From NCBI RefSeq assembly GCF_014636275.1, contig NZ_BMEB01000001.1, forward strand, positions 620,001-684,000: a stretch of DNA of 64,000 nucleotides, written 5' to 3'. The notes below the pieces were generated by a model. That model had not been told where the DNA came from and did not search any database. It saw only the letters and a list, made by a program, of their open reading frames with translations. This DNA is from Cellulomonas carbonis. GTDB lineage: Bacteria > Actinomycetota > Actinomycetes > Actinomycetales > Cellulomonadaceae. Positions 19,905 through 28,533 of the stretch are shown piece by piece (the first letter of the stretch is position 1; every line of letters begins with the position of its first letter). Made by a program: the position numbers and the translations under genes.

Positions 19905-20861
19905 ATGGAGGAACGCCGAGTCGGGGGCACCGGCATGCGCGTCTCGGCCCTCGGTCTCGGCACCCTGACCTGGAGCCGTGACACCGACGAGCACGACGCC
20001 GCCGAGCTGCTGCGCACCTTCGTGGACGCGGGGGGCACGCTGGTCGACACGGCGGCGAGCTACGCCGACGGCGCGGCCGAGGAGCTGGTCGGCTCGCTCC
20101 TGCGGACCACCGTGGCGCGGGACGAGGTCGTCCTGTGCACCAAGGGAGGTGTGCGCCGGACGGCGCACGGTGGCGTCGTGGACGCGTCGCGCGGGGCGCT
20201 GCTGGACTCGCTGGACGGGTCCCTCGACCGGCTCGGGACCGACCACGTCGACCTCTGGCTCGTGCAGGCCCCCGACCCGCGGACGCCGCTCGACGAGACG
20301 GTGCGCACGCTCGAGCACGTGCTCGCGTCCGGGCGCGCGCGCTACGTCGGGCTCTCGAACCACTCGGGCTGGCAGACCGCGCGCGCCGCGACGCTCCTCG
20401 GTCCGGGCGCCCTCGCGGCGGTCGAGGTCGAGTACTCGCTGCTGCAGCGCGGCGTCGAGCGAGAGGTCGTCCCGGCGGCCGCGGCGCTCGGCGTCGGCGT
20501 CCTCGCGTGGTCGCCCCTCGGCCGGGGCGTGCTCACGGGCAAGTACCGCCGGACCGTCCCCGCGGACTCGCGGGCCGCGTCGGCCCACCTCGCCGGGTTC
20601 GTCCAGCCGTACCTCGGCCGCGGGTCGACACCCGTCGTGGAGGCGCTCGTGACGGCTGCCGAGGGGCTCGGGCGCTCCCCGCTCGAGCTCGCCCTCGCCT
20701 GGGTGCTCGGCCGCCCGCAGGTCAGCTCCGCGATCGTCGGCGCCCGGACGCCCGCGCAGCTGCGCGCCGCGCTCTCGGTGGGCACCGCGCTGCCCGAGGC
20801 GATCGCGGCCGCCCTCGACGAGGTCAGCGCACCCGCGACGGGCTACCCCGAACGCCGCTGA
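19905..20861 (+). CDS. Aldo/keto reductase family oxidoreductase
   Basis: 318-residue NADPH-dependent TIM-barrel reductase. Asp48, Tyr53 and Lys80 of the catalytic tetrad are visible ([19 protein letters not shown]). The fourth position, normally His, is Gln121 ([10 protein letters not shown]). [17 protein letters not shown] and the C-terminal [12 protein letters not shown] are the usual cofactor-binding elements. Relatives with a changed tetrad, such as the Kv-beta-like group, still bind NADPH but reduce slowly. Substrate unknown. Confidence 0.88.
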   Translation: MEERRVGGTGMRVSALGLGTLTWSRDTDEHDAAELLRTFVDAGGTLVDTAASYADGAAEELVGSLLRTTVARDEVVLCTKGGVRRTAHGGVVDASRGALLDSLDGSLDRLGTDHVDLWLVQAPDPRTPLDETVRTLEHVLASGRARYVGLSNHSGWQTARAATLLGPGALAAVEVEYSLLQRGVEREVVPAAAALGVGVLAWSPLGRGVLTGKYRRTVPADSRAASAHLAGFVQPYLGRGSTPVVEALVTAAEGLGRSPLELALAWVLGRPQVSSAIVGARTPAQLRAALSVGTALPEAIAAALDEVSAPATGYPERR

Positions 20862-20862
20862 G

Positions 20863-20899
20863 GTCAGGCGTCCTCGTCGGGCGTCAGGCGTCCTCGTCG
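20863..20899. repeat. 20-bp tandem duplication at a gene end
   Basis: GTCAGGCGTCCTCGTCG occurs at 20863-20879 and 20883-20899, a 20-bp period. The second copy spans the stop codon of the minus-strand acidic protein, so its last codons (DEDA-stop) are duplicated downstream. Confidence 0.75.
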
Positions 20900-21207
20900 A
20901 GCTCCGTGCCGTCGAGCATGTCGTCCGGGTCCAGGTCGTCCTCGTCGATCTCGTCGCGCTCCGAGCCCTCGTCCTCGTCGTCGTCGTCCTCGTCGTCGTC
21001 GGCGTCGTCGTCCGCGAGGTAGAAGGGCAGGGTCTCGCCGTGGACGCGCACCATGGCGTCGTCGTACACCTCGAAGGCGTCGGCCAGGACGTCGTAGGCG
21101 TCGTCGACCGCGGGGTCGTCCTCGCTGCGACGGGTGGCCACCGCGGCGAAGTGTGCCTCGAGCGCTGCCTGGAACCTGTCGAGCGCCGCGCGCGGGTCTA
21201 CCGTCAT
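20884..21207 (-). CDS. Small conserved acidic protein of unknown function
   Basis: 107 residues. An ordinary helical first half (VDPRAALDRFQAALEAHFAA) is followed by a run of Asp and Glu from about residue 70 to the end, so the C-terminus is probably disordered and strongly negative. No domain recognised; similar short proteins occur in Cellulomonas-type genomes as hypothetical. ATG 21207 lies 6 bases after TACGGT (21214-21219), a leaderless arrangement supporting a real gene. Confidence 0.7.
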   Translation of the reverse strand: MTVDPRAALDRFQAALEAHFAAVATRRSEDDPAVDDAYDVLADAFEVYDDAMVRVHGETLPFYLADDDADDDEDDDDEDEGSERDEIDEDDLDPDDMLDGTELDEDA

Positions 21208-21213
21208 GCCCCG

Positions 21214-21219
21214 ACCGTA
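21214..21219 (-). promoter_or_regulatory. -10 element for the acidic protein gene
   Basis: TACGGT on the minus strand, 6 bases before ATG 21207. Confidence 0.45.
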
Positions 21220-21272
21220 GCGCCGGGCCGTGCACAATGACACTCGATCCGTCGACACCCACGGAGGCACAT

Positions 21273-21506
21273 GTGACGAGCAGCACCACGACGCGTCCGC
21301 GCCGTGAGGGGTGGCGTTCCCAGGGCGAGTACGAGTACCGCGTCGTGTCGGTGGGCCGCGACACGAGCCGGAACGACGCCCGGCGGCTGCTCACGGAGCA
21401 CGCCGAGTACGGCCGGTGGGAGCTCGCCCGGACGCAGCTCTACGCGGGCGGCGAGCGGCGGTTCTGGCTCCGACGGAAGATCATCCGCGTGCGCAGCACG
21501 CTCTGA
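21273..21506 (+). CDS. DUF5703 family protein
   Basis: 77 residues. EYEYRVVSVGRDTSRNDARR, LLTEHAEYGRWELARTQLY and WLRRKIIRVR match the short DUF5703 family of actinobacteria; function unknown. I chose GTG 21273 because GGAGG is 5 to 6 bases upstream; an in-frame ATG at 21237 has no such site. The stop lies 3 bases from the stop of the convergent M20 gene. Confidence 0.82.
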   Translation: MTSSTTTRPRREGWRSQGEYEYRVVSVGRDTSRNDARRLLTEHAEYGRWELARTQLYAGGERRFWLRRKIIRVRSTL

Positions 21507-21509
21507 CGC

Positions 21510-22859
21510 TCAGCAGTCCGCGAGCAGCCGGTCGAGGACGCGCGTGCCGAACCGCAGCGAGTCGACCGGGACGCGCTCGTCGACCCCGTGGAACATCGCG
21601 GAGAAGTCGAGGTCGCCGGGCAGCCGCAGCGGGGCGAAGCCGTAGCCCGTGATGCCGAGTCGCGCGAGCGACTTGTTGTCGGTCCCGCCCGAGAGCATGT
21701 AGGGCAGCACGACCGCGTCCGGGTCCTCGTGGTGCAGGGCCGCGACCATCGCGTCGACGAGGTCGCCCGCGAACGGCACCTCGAGCGCGACGTCGCGGTG
21801 GAGGTCCTCGACGCGCACGCCGGGCCCGGCCAGGCGCTCGAGCTCGGCGCGGGCCTCGTCCTCGTGCCCGGGCAGGAAGCGCGTGTCGAGGACGGCCTCG
21901 GCGCGGCCCGGGATGACGTTCGCCTTGTAGCCGGCGTCGAGCTGCGTCGGGTTGGCGGTGTTGCGCGTCGTGGCCCCGACGAACCGCGCGGCCGGGCCGA
22001 GGGCGGCCACGAGTCGCGCGACGCCCTCCTCGTCCTCGGGGTCGAACGGGATCCCGGTCAGGTCGGCGACGCCGTCGAGCAGCGCACGCACGGTCGGTGT
22101 GAGCTGCTGCGGCCACGCGTGCGCGCCGATGCGGGCGACTGCGCCCGCGAGCATCGTCACGGCGTTCTCGTCGTTGACCTGCGAGCCGTGGCCCGCGCGG
22201 CCCTCGGCGACCAGGCGGAGCCAGCCGATGCCCTTCTCGGCGGTCTGCAGCAGGTACGCGCGCCGACCGGCGACGTCGACGGAGAAGCCGCCGACCTCGC
22301 TGATCGCCTCGGTCGCGCCCTCGAACAGCTCGGGTCGGTTGTCGACGGCCCAGCGCGCGCCGAAGGCACCACCGGCCTCCTCGTCGGCGAACATCGCCAC
22401 GACGACGTCGCGCGCGGGGCGCCGACCCTCGCGGGCCATCTGCCGCACGACCGCGAGGATCATCGCGTCCATGTCCTTCATGTCCACGGCACCGCGGCCC
22501 CACAGGAGGCCGTCGCGCTCCTCGCCGGCGAACGGGTCGACCGACCAGTCCGCCGCGGCGGCGGGCACGACGTCGAGGTGGCCGTGCAGCACGAGGGCGG
22601 ACCTGGTCGGGTCGGTGCCCGGGAGCCGGACGACGACGTTCGCGCGGCCGGGTGCGGACTCGAACAGCTCGGGGTCGAGACCGACCTCGGTGAGCGAACC
22701 CATGACGTACTCGGCGGCGGCGCGCTCACCGGGCCCGCTGCCGTCGCCGAAGTTCGAGGTGTCGATGCGCAGGAGGTCCTGGCAGATGCCGACGACCTCG
22801 TCCTCGGCGGTCGGTGCGGACGTGCCGGTGGCTGCGCTGGTCGCGGGTGCGTCGTGCAT
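21510..22859 (-). CDS. M20/M25/M40 family zinc metallopeptidase
   Basis: 449 residues. Metal and catalytic motifs in order: HGHLDVVPA, GRGAVDMKD (bridging Asp), ADEEAGG (catalytic Glu then metal Glu), a dimerisation region containing GRAGHGSQVNDENAV, and FHGVDERVP near the end (last metal His). Likely a cytosolic dipeptidase or deacylase. The segment GFAPLRLPGDLDFSAMFHG is typical of the actinobacterial M20 group. TAGCGT (22867-22872) ends 7 bases before ATG 22859, so I prefer this to the GTG at 22868 that lies inside the -10. Confidence 0.92.
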   Translation of the reverse strand: MHDAPATSAATGTSAPTAEDEVVGICQDLLRIDTSNFGDGSGPGERAAAEYVMGSLTEVGLDPELFESAPGRANVVVRLPGTDPTRSALVLHGHLDVVPAAAADWSVDPFAGEERDGLLWGRGAVDMKDMDAMILAVVRQMAREGRRPARDVVVAMFADEEAGGAFGARWAVDNRPELFEGATEAISEVGGFSVDVAGRRAYLLQTAEKGIGWLRLVAEGRAGHGSQVNDENAVTMLAGAVARIGAHAWPQQLTPTVRALLDGVADLTGIPFDPEDEEGVARLVAALGPAARFVGATTRNTANPTQLDAGYKANVIPGRAEAVLDTRFLPGHEDEARAELERLAGPGVRVEDLHRDVALEVPFAGDLVDAMVAALHHEDPDAVVLPYMLSGGTDNKSLARLGITGYGFAPLRLPGDLDFSAMFHGVDERVPVDSLRFGTRVLDRLLADC

Positions 22860-22875
22860 GCGCGTCACGCTACCC

Positions 22876-22913
22876 GGCGGGGTACCGCGGGTCGCCGCCC
22901 GCGGTACCCCGCC
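22876..22913 (-). terminator. Perfect 16-bp hairpin after the M3 peptidase gene
   Basis: Two 16-base arms (22876-22891 and 22898-22913, ending GTACCGCGGG and starting CCCGCGGTAC) pair perfectly around a 6-base loop. It begins 27 bases downstream of the M3 stop and just upstream of the M20 promoter on the same strand. No T-tract. Confidence 0.7.
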
Positions 22914-22940
22914 CGGCCGTCGTGCGTCGACGGCGTCGGC

Positions 22941-25013
22941 TCAGCCCTCGAGGCCGCGCCGCGCGAGCAGCGGGGCGATCTCCGGATCGCGACCGCGCAG
23001 CTCGCGGAACGTGTCCATGACGTCGAGCGACCCGCCGCGCGACAGCAGCGCCCGCCGGAAGCGGTCGCCGTTCTCCCGGCGCAGGCCCCCGTTCTCCCGG
23101 AACCACTCGACCGTGTCGGCGTCGAGGACCTCCGACCAGATGTACGAGTAGTACGCCGCCGCGTAGCCGCCGCCGAAGACGTGGTTGAAGTACGTCGTGC
23201 GGTAGCGCGGCGGTACGGCGTGCACCGCGATGCCGGCCGCCTCGAGCGCGCGGGCCTCGAACGCCTCGACCTCGTCGACGTCGGTGGGCACCTCGTCGGC
23301 CCGCAGCCGGTGCCACGCCTGGTCCAGGAGCGCAGCCGCGAGGTACTCGGTCGTCGAGAAGCCCTCGTTGTACTGGCGCGACGCGATCATCGTGTCGACC
23401 CACTCGGTCGGCATCGGCTCGCCGGTCTCGTGGTGCACGGCGTAGCGACGCAGCACGGACGGCTCCCAGGCCCACATCTCGTTGACCTGCGACGGGTACT
23501 CGACGAAGTCGCGCGGCACCTCGGTGCCCGACTGCGACGGCAGGCGGACGTCCGAGAAGAGGCCGTGCAGCGCGTGCCCGAACTCGTGGAACAGGGTGAT
23601 GACCTCGTCCCAGCTCAGCAGCGTCGGCTCGTCGGCGGGCGGCTTGGGGATGTTGAGGTTGTTGACGACGACCGGCTTGGCCTCGAGCAGATGGCTCTGG
23701 TCGACGAGGTTGTTCATCCACGCGCCGCCGCGCTTGGAGGGCCGGGTGTACCAGTCGGCCAGGAAGAGGCCGACGCCCTCGCCGTCGGCGTCGTGGACCT
23801 CGTAGACGCGCACGTCGGGGTGGTAGCCGACCAGGTCAGGCCGACGCGTGAACGTGATCCCGTAGAGCTCGGTCGCGGCGTGCAGGACGCCGTCGTGGAC
23901 GACCCGCTCGAGCTCGAGGTACGGGCGCAGGAGGGTGTCGTCGAGCGCGTACCGCTCCTGCCGCACCTTCTCGGAGTAGTACGCCCAGTCCCACGGCTCG
24001 AGCGACGCTCCCGGCTCGTCGCGGCGCAGGGCCTCCTCGAGCGCCTCGGCCTCGCGTCGGGCGTTCGCGGCCGCCGCGGGCGCCAGGCGTCCGAGGATGG
24101 CCCCGACGGCCTCCGGGGTGCGCGCCGTGGAGTCGTCAGCGACGTACGCGGCGTGGTGCTCGAAGCCGAGCAGGTCGGCGCGGCGCGCGCGCAGCCGCGC
24201 GAGCTCGAGCAGGATCGCGCGCGTGTCGTGGTCCCCGCCGCGACCGCCGCGCCGGACGGACGCCTCGTGGACCCGCTTGCGCACGTCCCGGCGGCGGAGC
24301 GTCGCGAGGACGGGCTGCTGGCTGAAGAGCGACAGCTCGAGCAGGTAGCCCGTCGCGTGCCCGGCCTGGTCGGCCGCCTGGCGCGCCGCCGCGACGGCGT
24401 CCTCAGGCAGCCCCTCGAGGTCCTCGACGTCGGTGACGAGCACGGCCGACGCGTTGGTGTCGGCGAGCAGCTCGCGCCCGAACGCCGTCTCGAGCGTCGT
24501 GATGCGCGCGTTGAGCTCCCGGAGCTCCGCCTTGGCGTCGTCGTCGAGCGCGACGCCCGCGCGGACGAAGTCGCGGCGCAGCGTGTGCAGGAGCCACGCG
24601 GCGTCGTCGGCGAGGCGGACCTCGCCGGCCTCGACCCGGGCGTGCAGCGCCTCGACCCGGTCGTAGAGCCGGCGGTCGAGGTAGATCGCGTCGTGGTGCG
24701 CGGCGAGGAGCGGTGCGACCTGCTCCTCGACCTCGTCGAGGAACGTCGAGGTGTCCGAGCTCGTCCGGTTGAAGAAGACCGCGCTCACGCGGTCCAGGAG
24801 CGCACCGGACCGCTCGAGCTCGAGCAGGACGTTCTCCTCGGTGGGCGGCTCGGGGTTGGTCGCGATCGCCTCGACCTCGGCGCGCTCCTCGGCCATCCCG
24901 GCCTCGAAGGCGGGCAGGTAGTGCTCGTCGCGCACGAGCGTGAAGTCCGGGAGGCCGTACGGCAGGTCGGAGGGGTTCGCGAACGGGTTGGCGGCGTCGA
25001 TGGGGACGGTCAT
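22941..25013 (-). CDS. M3 family oligopeptidase (Dcp/oligopeptidase A-like)
   Basis: 690 residues, the normal M3 size. A soluble zinc endopeptidase or dipeptidyl carboxypeptidase that degrades short peptides. Zinc site HEFGH at 476-480 (TLFHEFGHALHGLF), with the downstream Glu in DFVEYPSQVNEMWAW; C-terminal HVFGGGYAAAYYSYIWSEV is conserved. ATG 25013 overlaps the GNAT stop (ATGA) and has GGGGAGG 8 bases upstream, so the pair is translationally coupled. Confidence 0.96.
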   Translation of the reverse strand: MTVPIDAANPFANPSDLPYGLPDFTLVRDEHYLPAFEAGMAEERAEVEAIATNPEPPTEENVLLELERSGALLDRVSAVFFNRTSSDTSTFLDEVEEQVAPLLAAHHDAIYLDRRLYDRVEALHARVEAGEVRLADDAAWLLHTLRRDFVRAGVALDDDAKAELRELNARITTLETAFGRELLADTNASAVLVTDVEDLEGLPEDAVAAARQAADQAGHATGYLLELSLFSQQPVLATLRRRDVRKRVHEASVRRGGRGGDHDTRAILLELARLRARRADLLGFEHHAAYVADDSTARTPEAVGAILGRLAPAAAANARREAEALEEALRRDEPGASLEPWDWAYYSEKVRQERYALDDTLLRPYLELERVVHDGVLHAATELYGITFTRRPDLVGYHPDVRVYEVHDADGEGVGLFLADWYTRPSKRGGAWMNNLVDQSHLLEAKPVVVNNLNIPKPPADEPTLLSWDEVITLFHEFGHALHGLFSDVRLPSQSGTEVPRDFVEYPSQVNEMWAWEPSVLRRYAVHHETGEPMPTEWVDTMIASRQYNEGFSTTEYLAAALLDQAWHRLRADEVPTDVDEVEAFEARALEAAGIAVHAVPPRYRTTYFNHVFGGGYAAAYYSYIWSEVLDADTVEWFRENGGLRRENGDRFRRALLSRGGSLDVMDTFRELRGRDPEIAPLLARRGLEG

Positions 25014-25621
25014 GCCGTCATCCTCCCCGACGGGGCCGACGGACGCGGCGCGACGAGGTCCGTCGCGGGCCACGGCGCGAGCGGCTCCCGCGGGTCGTCG
25101 CGCAGCAGGGTCCCGACCCAGTCGTCGCGGCGGCGGTCGCGCTGGACGGCGCCGTCGCGCACGACGCCCTCGAACCGGAACCCGACACGCCACACGGCCC
25201 GCCACGAGGCCCAGTTGCCCCCGTACGCGTGCCAGACGACGCGGTCGACGTCCATCCCCGCGGGGTCGAACGCGTGCTCGAGGACGAGCAGGAGCGCGCG
25301 GTGGAGGATCCCCTGACCGCGCGCCGACGCCCCGAGCCAGTAGCCCACCTCGGCCGAGCGCACCGGCTGGCGGCTCAGGCCGACCATGCCCCGCAGCACG
25401 CCGTCGGTGCGGATGCCCCACGTGCGCTCGCGGTCCTCGGCCCACCCCGCGCGGACCCACCCGCGCACGAAGCCCTCGGCGTCCGAGCGCGCGTACGGGC
25501 TCGGCACCGTGGTCCACTCCTGGATGGCCGCGTCCTGGCACAGGGCGGTCACCGCCTCGACGTCGTCCTCGGTGGGCGCCGCGAGGGTCACGACCCCGTC
25601 GGTCAGCGTGATCGGCTGCAT
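25010..25621 (-). CDS. GNAT family N-acetyltransferase (RimJ/RimL-like)
   Basis: 203 residues. The acetyl-CoA site is GYWLGASARGQGILHRALLLVLEHAF (Q/R-x-x-G-x-G/A type, about residues 95-118), and RVVWHAYGGNWASWRAVWRVGF is the RimJ-type fourth motif. Probably acetylates a protein N-terminus, small amine or antibiotic; substrate unknown. ATG 25621 lies 6 bases after TAGCCT (25628-25633). Confidence 0.9.
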   Translation of the reverse strand: MQPITLTDGVVTLAAPTEDDVEAVTALCQDAAIQEWTTVPSPYARSDAEGFVRGWVRAGWAEDRERTWGIRTDGVLRGMVGLSRQPVRSAEVGYWLGASARGQGILHRALLLVLEHAFDPAGMDVDRVVWHAYGGNWASWRAVWRVGFRFEGVVRDGAVQRDRRRDDWVGTLLRDDPREPLAPWPATDLVAPRPSAPSGRMTA

Positions 25622-25627
25622 CCGCGC

Positions 25628-25633
25628 AGGCTA
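25628..25633 (-). promoter_or_regulatory. -10 element for GNAT-M3 transcript
   Basis: TAGCCT on the minus strand, 6 bases before ATG 25621; predicted leaderless. Confidence 0.45.
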
Positions 25634-25652
25634 GACGCCTCCGGGCTGCGCC

Positions 25653-25674
25653 GTCCGGGTCTTTTCCGCCGGAC
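25653..25674 (-). terminator. Possible hairpin downstream of ald
   Basis: GTCCGG and CCGGAC form a 6-bp stem with a 10-base loop, 30 bases after the ald stop. Weak. Confidence 0.3.
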
Positions 25675-25703
25675 CAGGACGTCCGGGCGTCGCGCCGCCC
25701 GCA

Positions 25704-26816
25704 TCAGGCCAGGACGGCCTCGGGGGCCGCGCTCGTGAGGCCGTGCGCCTCCGCGACGCCCGCGTGCAGGAGCGCGCCCTCGTGCGTGGTCAGGCCCTTC
25801 GCCAGGGCGGGGTCGGCGGCGACGGCACCGCGCCACCCCCGCTCGGCGAGCAGCAGGAGGTACGGCAGCGTGACCGCGGTGAGCGCGTGCGTCGACGTCA
25901 CGGGGACCACGCCGGGCATGTTCGCGACGCAGTAGAACGTCGAGTCGTGCACGCGGAACGTGGGGTCGTCGTGCGTCGTCGGGCGCGTGCTCTCGAAGCA
26001 CCCGCCCTGGTCGACGGCGATGTCGACGAGCACCGACCCGGTGCGCATCCGGCTCACGAGGTCGTCGGTCACGAGCGTCGGCGTCCGGCGGCCGGGCACG
26101 AGGACCGCGCCGACGACGAGGTCGGCCTCGAGGACCGCGTGCTCGACCGCGTACGCGCTCGACGCGAGCGTCCGCACCCGTCCGCCGTAGGCGGCGTCGA
26201 GCTCGCGCAGCCGGGGCATGGAGACGTCGAGCACGGTCACGTCGGCGCGCATGCCGACGGCGATGTCGGCGGCGTGACGTCCGGCGACGCCACCGCCGAT
26301 GACGACCACGGACGCCGGTGCGACGCCGGGCACGCCTCCCGGCAGGACGCCACGACCACCCTCGCTGCGCAGCAGGTGGTACGCGCCGACCTGCGTCGCG
26401 AGCCGGCCGGCCACCTCGCTCATGGGCGCGAGGAGCGGGAGCGAGCCGTCGGGCAGCTCGACGGTCTCGTAGGCGATCGACGTGGTGCCCGCCCGCAGGA
26501 GGGCCTCGGTGCACGGCCGGCTCGCGGCGAGGTGGAGGAACGTGAAGAGCACCTGGTCGCGGCGCAGGTGGCCGTACTCGCTCTCGACGGGTTCCTTGAC
26601 CTTGCACACGAGGTCGGCCGCCCAGGCGTCCGCGGCGTCCGGGACGATGCGCGCGCCGGCTGCGGCGTACGCGTCGTCGACGACACCCGACCCGAGGCCA
26701 GCCCCCGACTGGACGAGCACCTCGTGCCCGGCCGCCGCGAGCGCGTGCGCACCCGCCGGCGTGAGGGCGACGCGGTACTCGTGGTTCTTGACCTCGGTGG
26801 GCACACCGATCCTCAT
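25704..26816 (-). CDS. ald: Alanine dehydrogenase
   Basis: 370 residues, as usual. NAD-dependent interconversion of L-alanine with pyruvate and ammonia. MRIGVPTEVKNHEYRVALTP is the family start, CKVKEP and FLHLAA hold the substrate Lys and catalytic His, and VVIGGGVAGRHAAD is the NAD-binding turn. C-terminal NMPGVVPVTSTHAL is conserved. ATG 26816 has GAGGAGG 5 bases upstream; an in-frame upstream ATG (26852) is not supported. Confidence 0.97.
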   Translation of the reverse strand: MRIGVPTEVKNHEYRVALTPAGAHALAAAGHEVLVQSGAGLGSGVVDDAYAAAGARIVPDAADAWAADLVCKVKEPVESEYGHLRRDQVLFTFLHLAASRPCTEALLRAGTTSIAYETVELPDGSLPLLAPMSEVAGRLATQVGAYHLLRSEGGRGVLPGGVPGVAPASVVVIGGGVAGRHAADIAVGMRADVTVLDVSMPRLRELDAAYGGRVRTLASSAYAVEHAVLEADLVVGAVLVPGRRTPTLVTDDLVSRMRTGSVLVDIAVDQGGCFESTRPTTHDDPTFRVHDSTFYCVANMPGVVPVTSTHALTAVTLPYLLLLAERGWRGAVAADPALAKGLTTHEGALLHAGVAEAHGLTSAAPEAVLA

Positions 26817-26863
26817 CCGGACCTCCTCGTCTCGATGGTGCGAGGATGGCACGCGCCGAGGTC

Positions 26864-26883
26864 GCTGAACAGTACCTTTCAGC
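26864..26883. promoter_or_regulatory. Inverted repeat upstream of ald
   Basis: GCTGAA-N8-TTCAGC, a perfect 6-bp inverted repeat in the intergenic region between ald and the divergent kinase-like gene. Its position 48 bases before the ald start fits an operator, for example for an AldR/Lrp-type regulator, but the half-site is not a known match. Confidence 0.4.
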
Positions 26884-26992
26884 AGGTCGGCGGAGCCCTC
26901 ACGACGGAATCGACAGTGAAGGCGCCGTATCGCCGCTCTTTTCGCGGTGGGCCGCCTGTGCGCGAGCGGCGGGCCCGTGGTGAACTCCCCCG

Positions 26993-27754
26993 ATGACGAC
27001 GTGGCTCAAGTCGCGGCGGGACGCGCCGCCCGGCTTCTTCGCGTGCGAGGCCGCGGGCCTGGGCTGGCTGCGCGTGCCCGGCGGCCCTCGGGTCGTCCGC
27101 GTGCTCGGGGTGCGGGACACGGCGCTCGAGCTCGAGCGCCTGGTGCCCAGCCGCCCGACGGCGCGAGCCGCCGACGACCTCGGCCGCTCGCTCGCCGTCC
27201 TGCACCGCGCGGGCGCGCCCGCCTTCGGCGCACCGCCCGACGGGTGGACCGGAGACGGCTTCTTCGGTCCGTTGTCCGAACCCCTCCCGCTGCGGGCCGG
27301 GCGCTACGAGCGCTGGGGCGAGTTCCACGCCGCGTGCCGGCTCGAGCCCCTCGCCGACGCGCTGCGGCGGCGGGGTCGGCTCGACGACGACGTGGCGGGT
27401 GCGCTCGAACGACTCTCCCGACGGCTGCGGGACGGCGCGCTCGACGACGGGTCGCCGCCGGCCCGGGTCCACGGCGACCTGTGGTCCGGCAACGTCGTGT
27501 GGACGCAGGACGGTGCCGTGCTCGTGGACCCGGCAGCCCACGGCGGGCACCCGCTCACCGACGTCGCGATGCTCGACCTCTTCGGGCTCCCCCACCTGGA
27601 CCGCGTCACGGCGGCGTACCGCGAGGCCACGGGGCTCGTGGTCGACCGCGGCCTGCTCGCGCTGCACCAGGTCTACCCCGTGGGCATGCACGTCGTGCTG
27701 TTCGGCGAGGTCTGGGCCGGCAGGCTGGCGGCCACCCTGCGCGCCTCGGCCTGA
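26993..27754 (+). CDS. Fructosamine kinase family protein
   Basis: 253 residues. A protein-kinase-like fold with HGDLWSGNVVW (catalytic loop Asp) and VLVDPAAHGGHPLTDVAML (metal-binding DPA motif), diagnostic of the fructosamine/ketosamine-3-kinase family. Such enzymes phosphorylate glycated amines or proteins for repair; the substrate here is not shown. The N-terminal lysine and glycine loop is short. Divergent from ald, convergent with the PASTA-like lipoprotein gene. Confidence 0.88.
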   Translation: MTTWLKSRRDAPPGFFACEAAGLGWLRVPGGPRVVRVLGVRDTALELERLVPSRPTARAADDLGRSLAVLHRAGAPAFGAPPDGWTGDGFFGPLSEPLPLRAGRYERWGEFHAACRLEPLADALRRRGRLDDDVAGALERLSRRLRDGALDDGSPPARVHGDLWSGNVVWTQDGAVLVDPAAHGGHPLTDVAMLDLFGLPHLDRVTAAYREATGLVVDRGLLALHQVYPVGMHVVLFGEVWAGRLAATLRASA

Positions 27755-27761
27755 CGACGAC

Positions 27762-27792
27762 GGAGCCGGCCCCCGTGGCGGGGGCCGGCTCC
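27762..27792. terminator. Bidirectional 13-bp hairpin terminator
   Basis: A perfect 13-bp stem (27762-27774 with 27780-27792; arms begin GGAGCCGG and end CCGGCTCC) and a 5-base loop, exactly between two convergent stops. No T-tract on either strand. Confidence 0.75.
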
Positions 27793-27806
27793 GTGTGGAC
27801 GCGGTG

Positions 27807-28184
27807 TCAGCCGCGCGGGGCGACCGTGAGCGTGACGGTCTCGCCGGCCTCGAGCTCGCCGTCGGCCGGGTCCTGCGCGGTGACGAGGTACGTGGTCGGG
27901 TCCTCGACCGTGACCTCGGCACCCGCCTCGTCGACGGCGACGACCTCCAGACCGACGCGGCCCAGGTTGTCCTGCGCGGTCGCGAGGATCAGCAGCGTCA
28001 CGTCAGGGACCTCGACGGGGCCCTCGGCCTCGGCGGGCTCCTCGGTCTCGGCGTCCGAGCCCGACTCCTCGGTCGCCTCGACCTCGGTGGTCTCCTCCGG
28101 CTCGTCGGACGAGCAGGCGGAGGTCAGCAGCACTGCGGTCGTCGCGACGGCTGCGAGCGCAGAACGCACGACGGTGCGGTTCAT
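27807..28184 (-). CDS. Lipoprotein with PASTA-like domain
   Basis: 125 residues. Signal peptide with lipobox LTSAC (Cys about residue 24), then a Glu/Thr-rich linker of about 30 residues, then one PASTA-like unit: VPDVTLLILATAQDNLGRVG, ending in GETVTLTV. PASTA units bind muropeptides in serine/threonine kinases and penicillin-binding proteins; a single lipid-anchored unit could act as a wall sensor, which is inference. ATG 28184 is preferred to the preceding TTG because AGGAG lies 9 bases upstream. Confidence 0.8.
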   Translation of the reverse strand: MNRTVVRSALAAVATTAVLLTSACSSDEPEETTEVEATEESGSDAETEEPAEAEGPVEVPDVTLLILATAQDNLGRVGLEVVAVDEAGAEVTVEDPTTYLVTAQDPADGELEAGETVTLTVAPRG

Positions 28185-28533
28185 CAAGTCAGACTCCTCG
28201 TGGATCGTGAGGGTGCGCGGACGACTCGTCGGCGCGACCCGGGCCCGTCGTCAGGCACCGGAGTCGACGCTACGCCTGCCGCACGGGCGTCCCAAGCCAT
28301 TTGTGCGGCGGTCGAGACCGACGTCACACCGGGTGATCCCGTCGCAGGTCACACCACGTCGCCGACGGGCCCCGGCTCGCCGGGGCCGGGTTGCACGGGC
28401 CCGCGGCGCGACGTGTGCGAGACTGACGGCACGAGGGCAGCGCCTGCTGCGCGCCCAGCGTCGTGGAGACCCCCCAGCACTCGCTCTGGTTGCTCTGGCG
28501 GCGGACCCACCTACAGCCCCGAGAGGCACTTTC
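28185..28533 (+). other. Long intergenic/leader region before the RNA helicase gene
   Basis: 349 bases without a convincing gene. It holds an 8-bp hairpin GGCCCCGG-ctcg-CCGGGGCC (28368-28387) and a -10-like GAGACT (28419-28424), which would give a leader of about 100 bases before the TTG start. Long structured leaders are typical of DEAD-box helicase genes, where they mediate cold or self regulation. No known riboswitch motif recognised. Confidence 0.45.

Noticed and set aside
21588..25316. A 1242-codon plus-strand open frame
   Set aside because: It is antisense to the M20, M3 and GNAT genes, which have complete motifs; long antisense frames are expected at this GC content.
26947..28533. N-terminal extension of the RNA helicase frame to 989 residues
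   Set aside because: The extension runs through the kinase gene in another frame and across a terminator; the helicase Q motif begins right after TTG 28534 with a ribosome site.
28435..28533. Riboswitch before the helicase gene
   Set aside because: No conserved aptamer motif could be recognised; only short GC stems.
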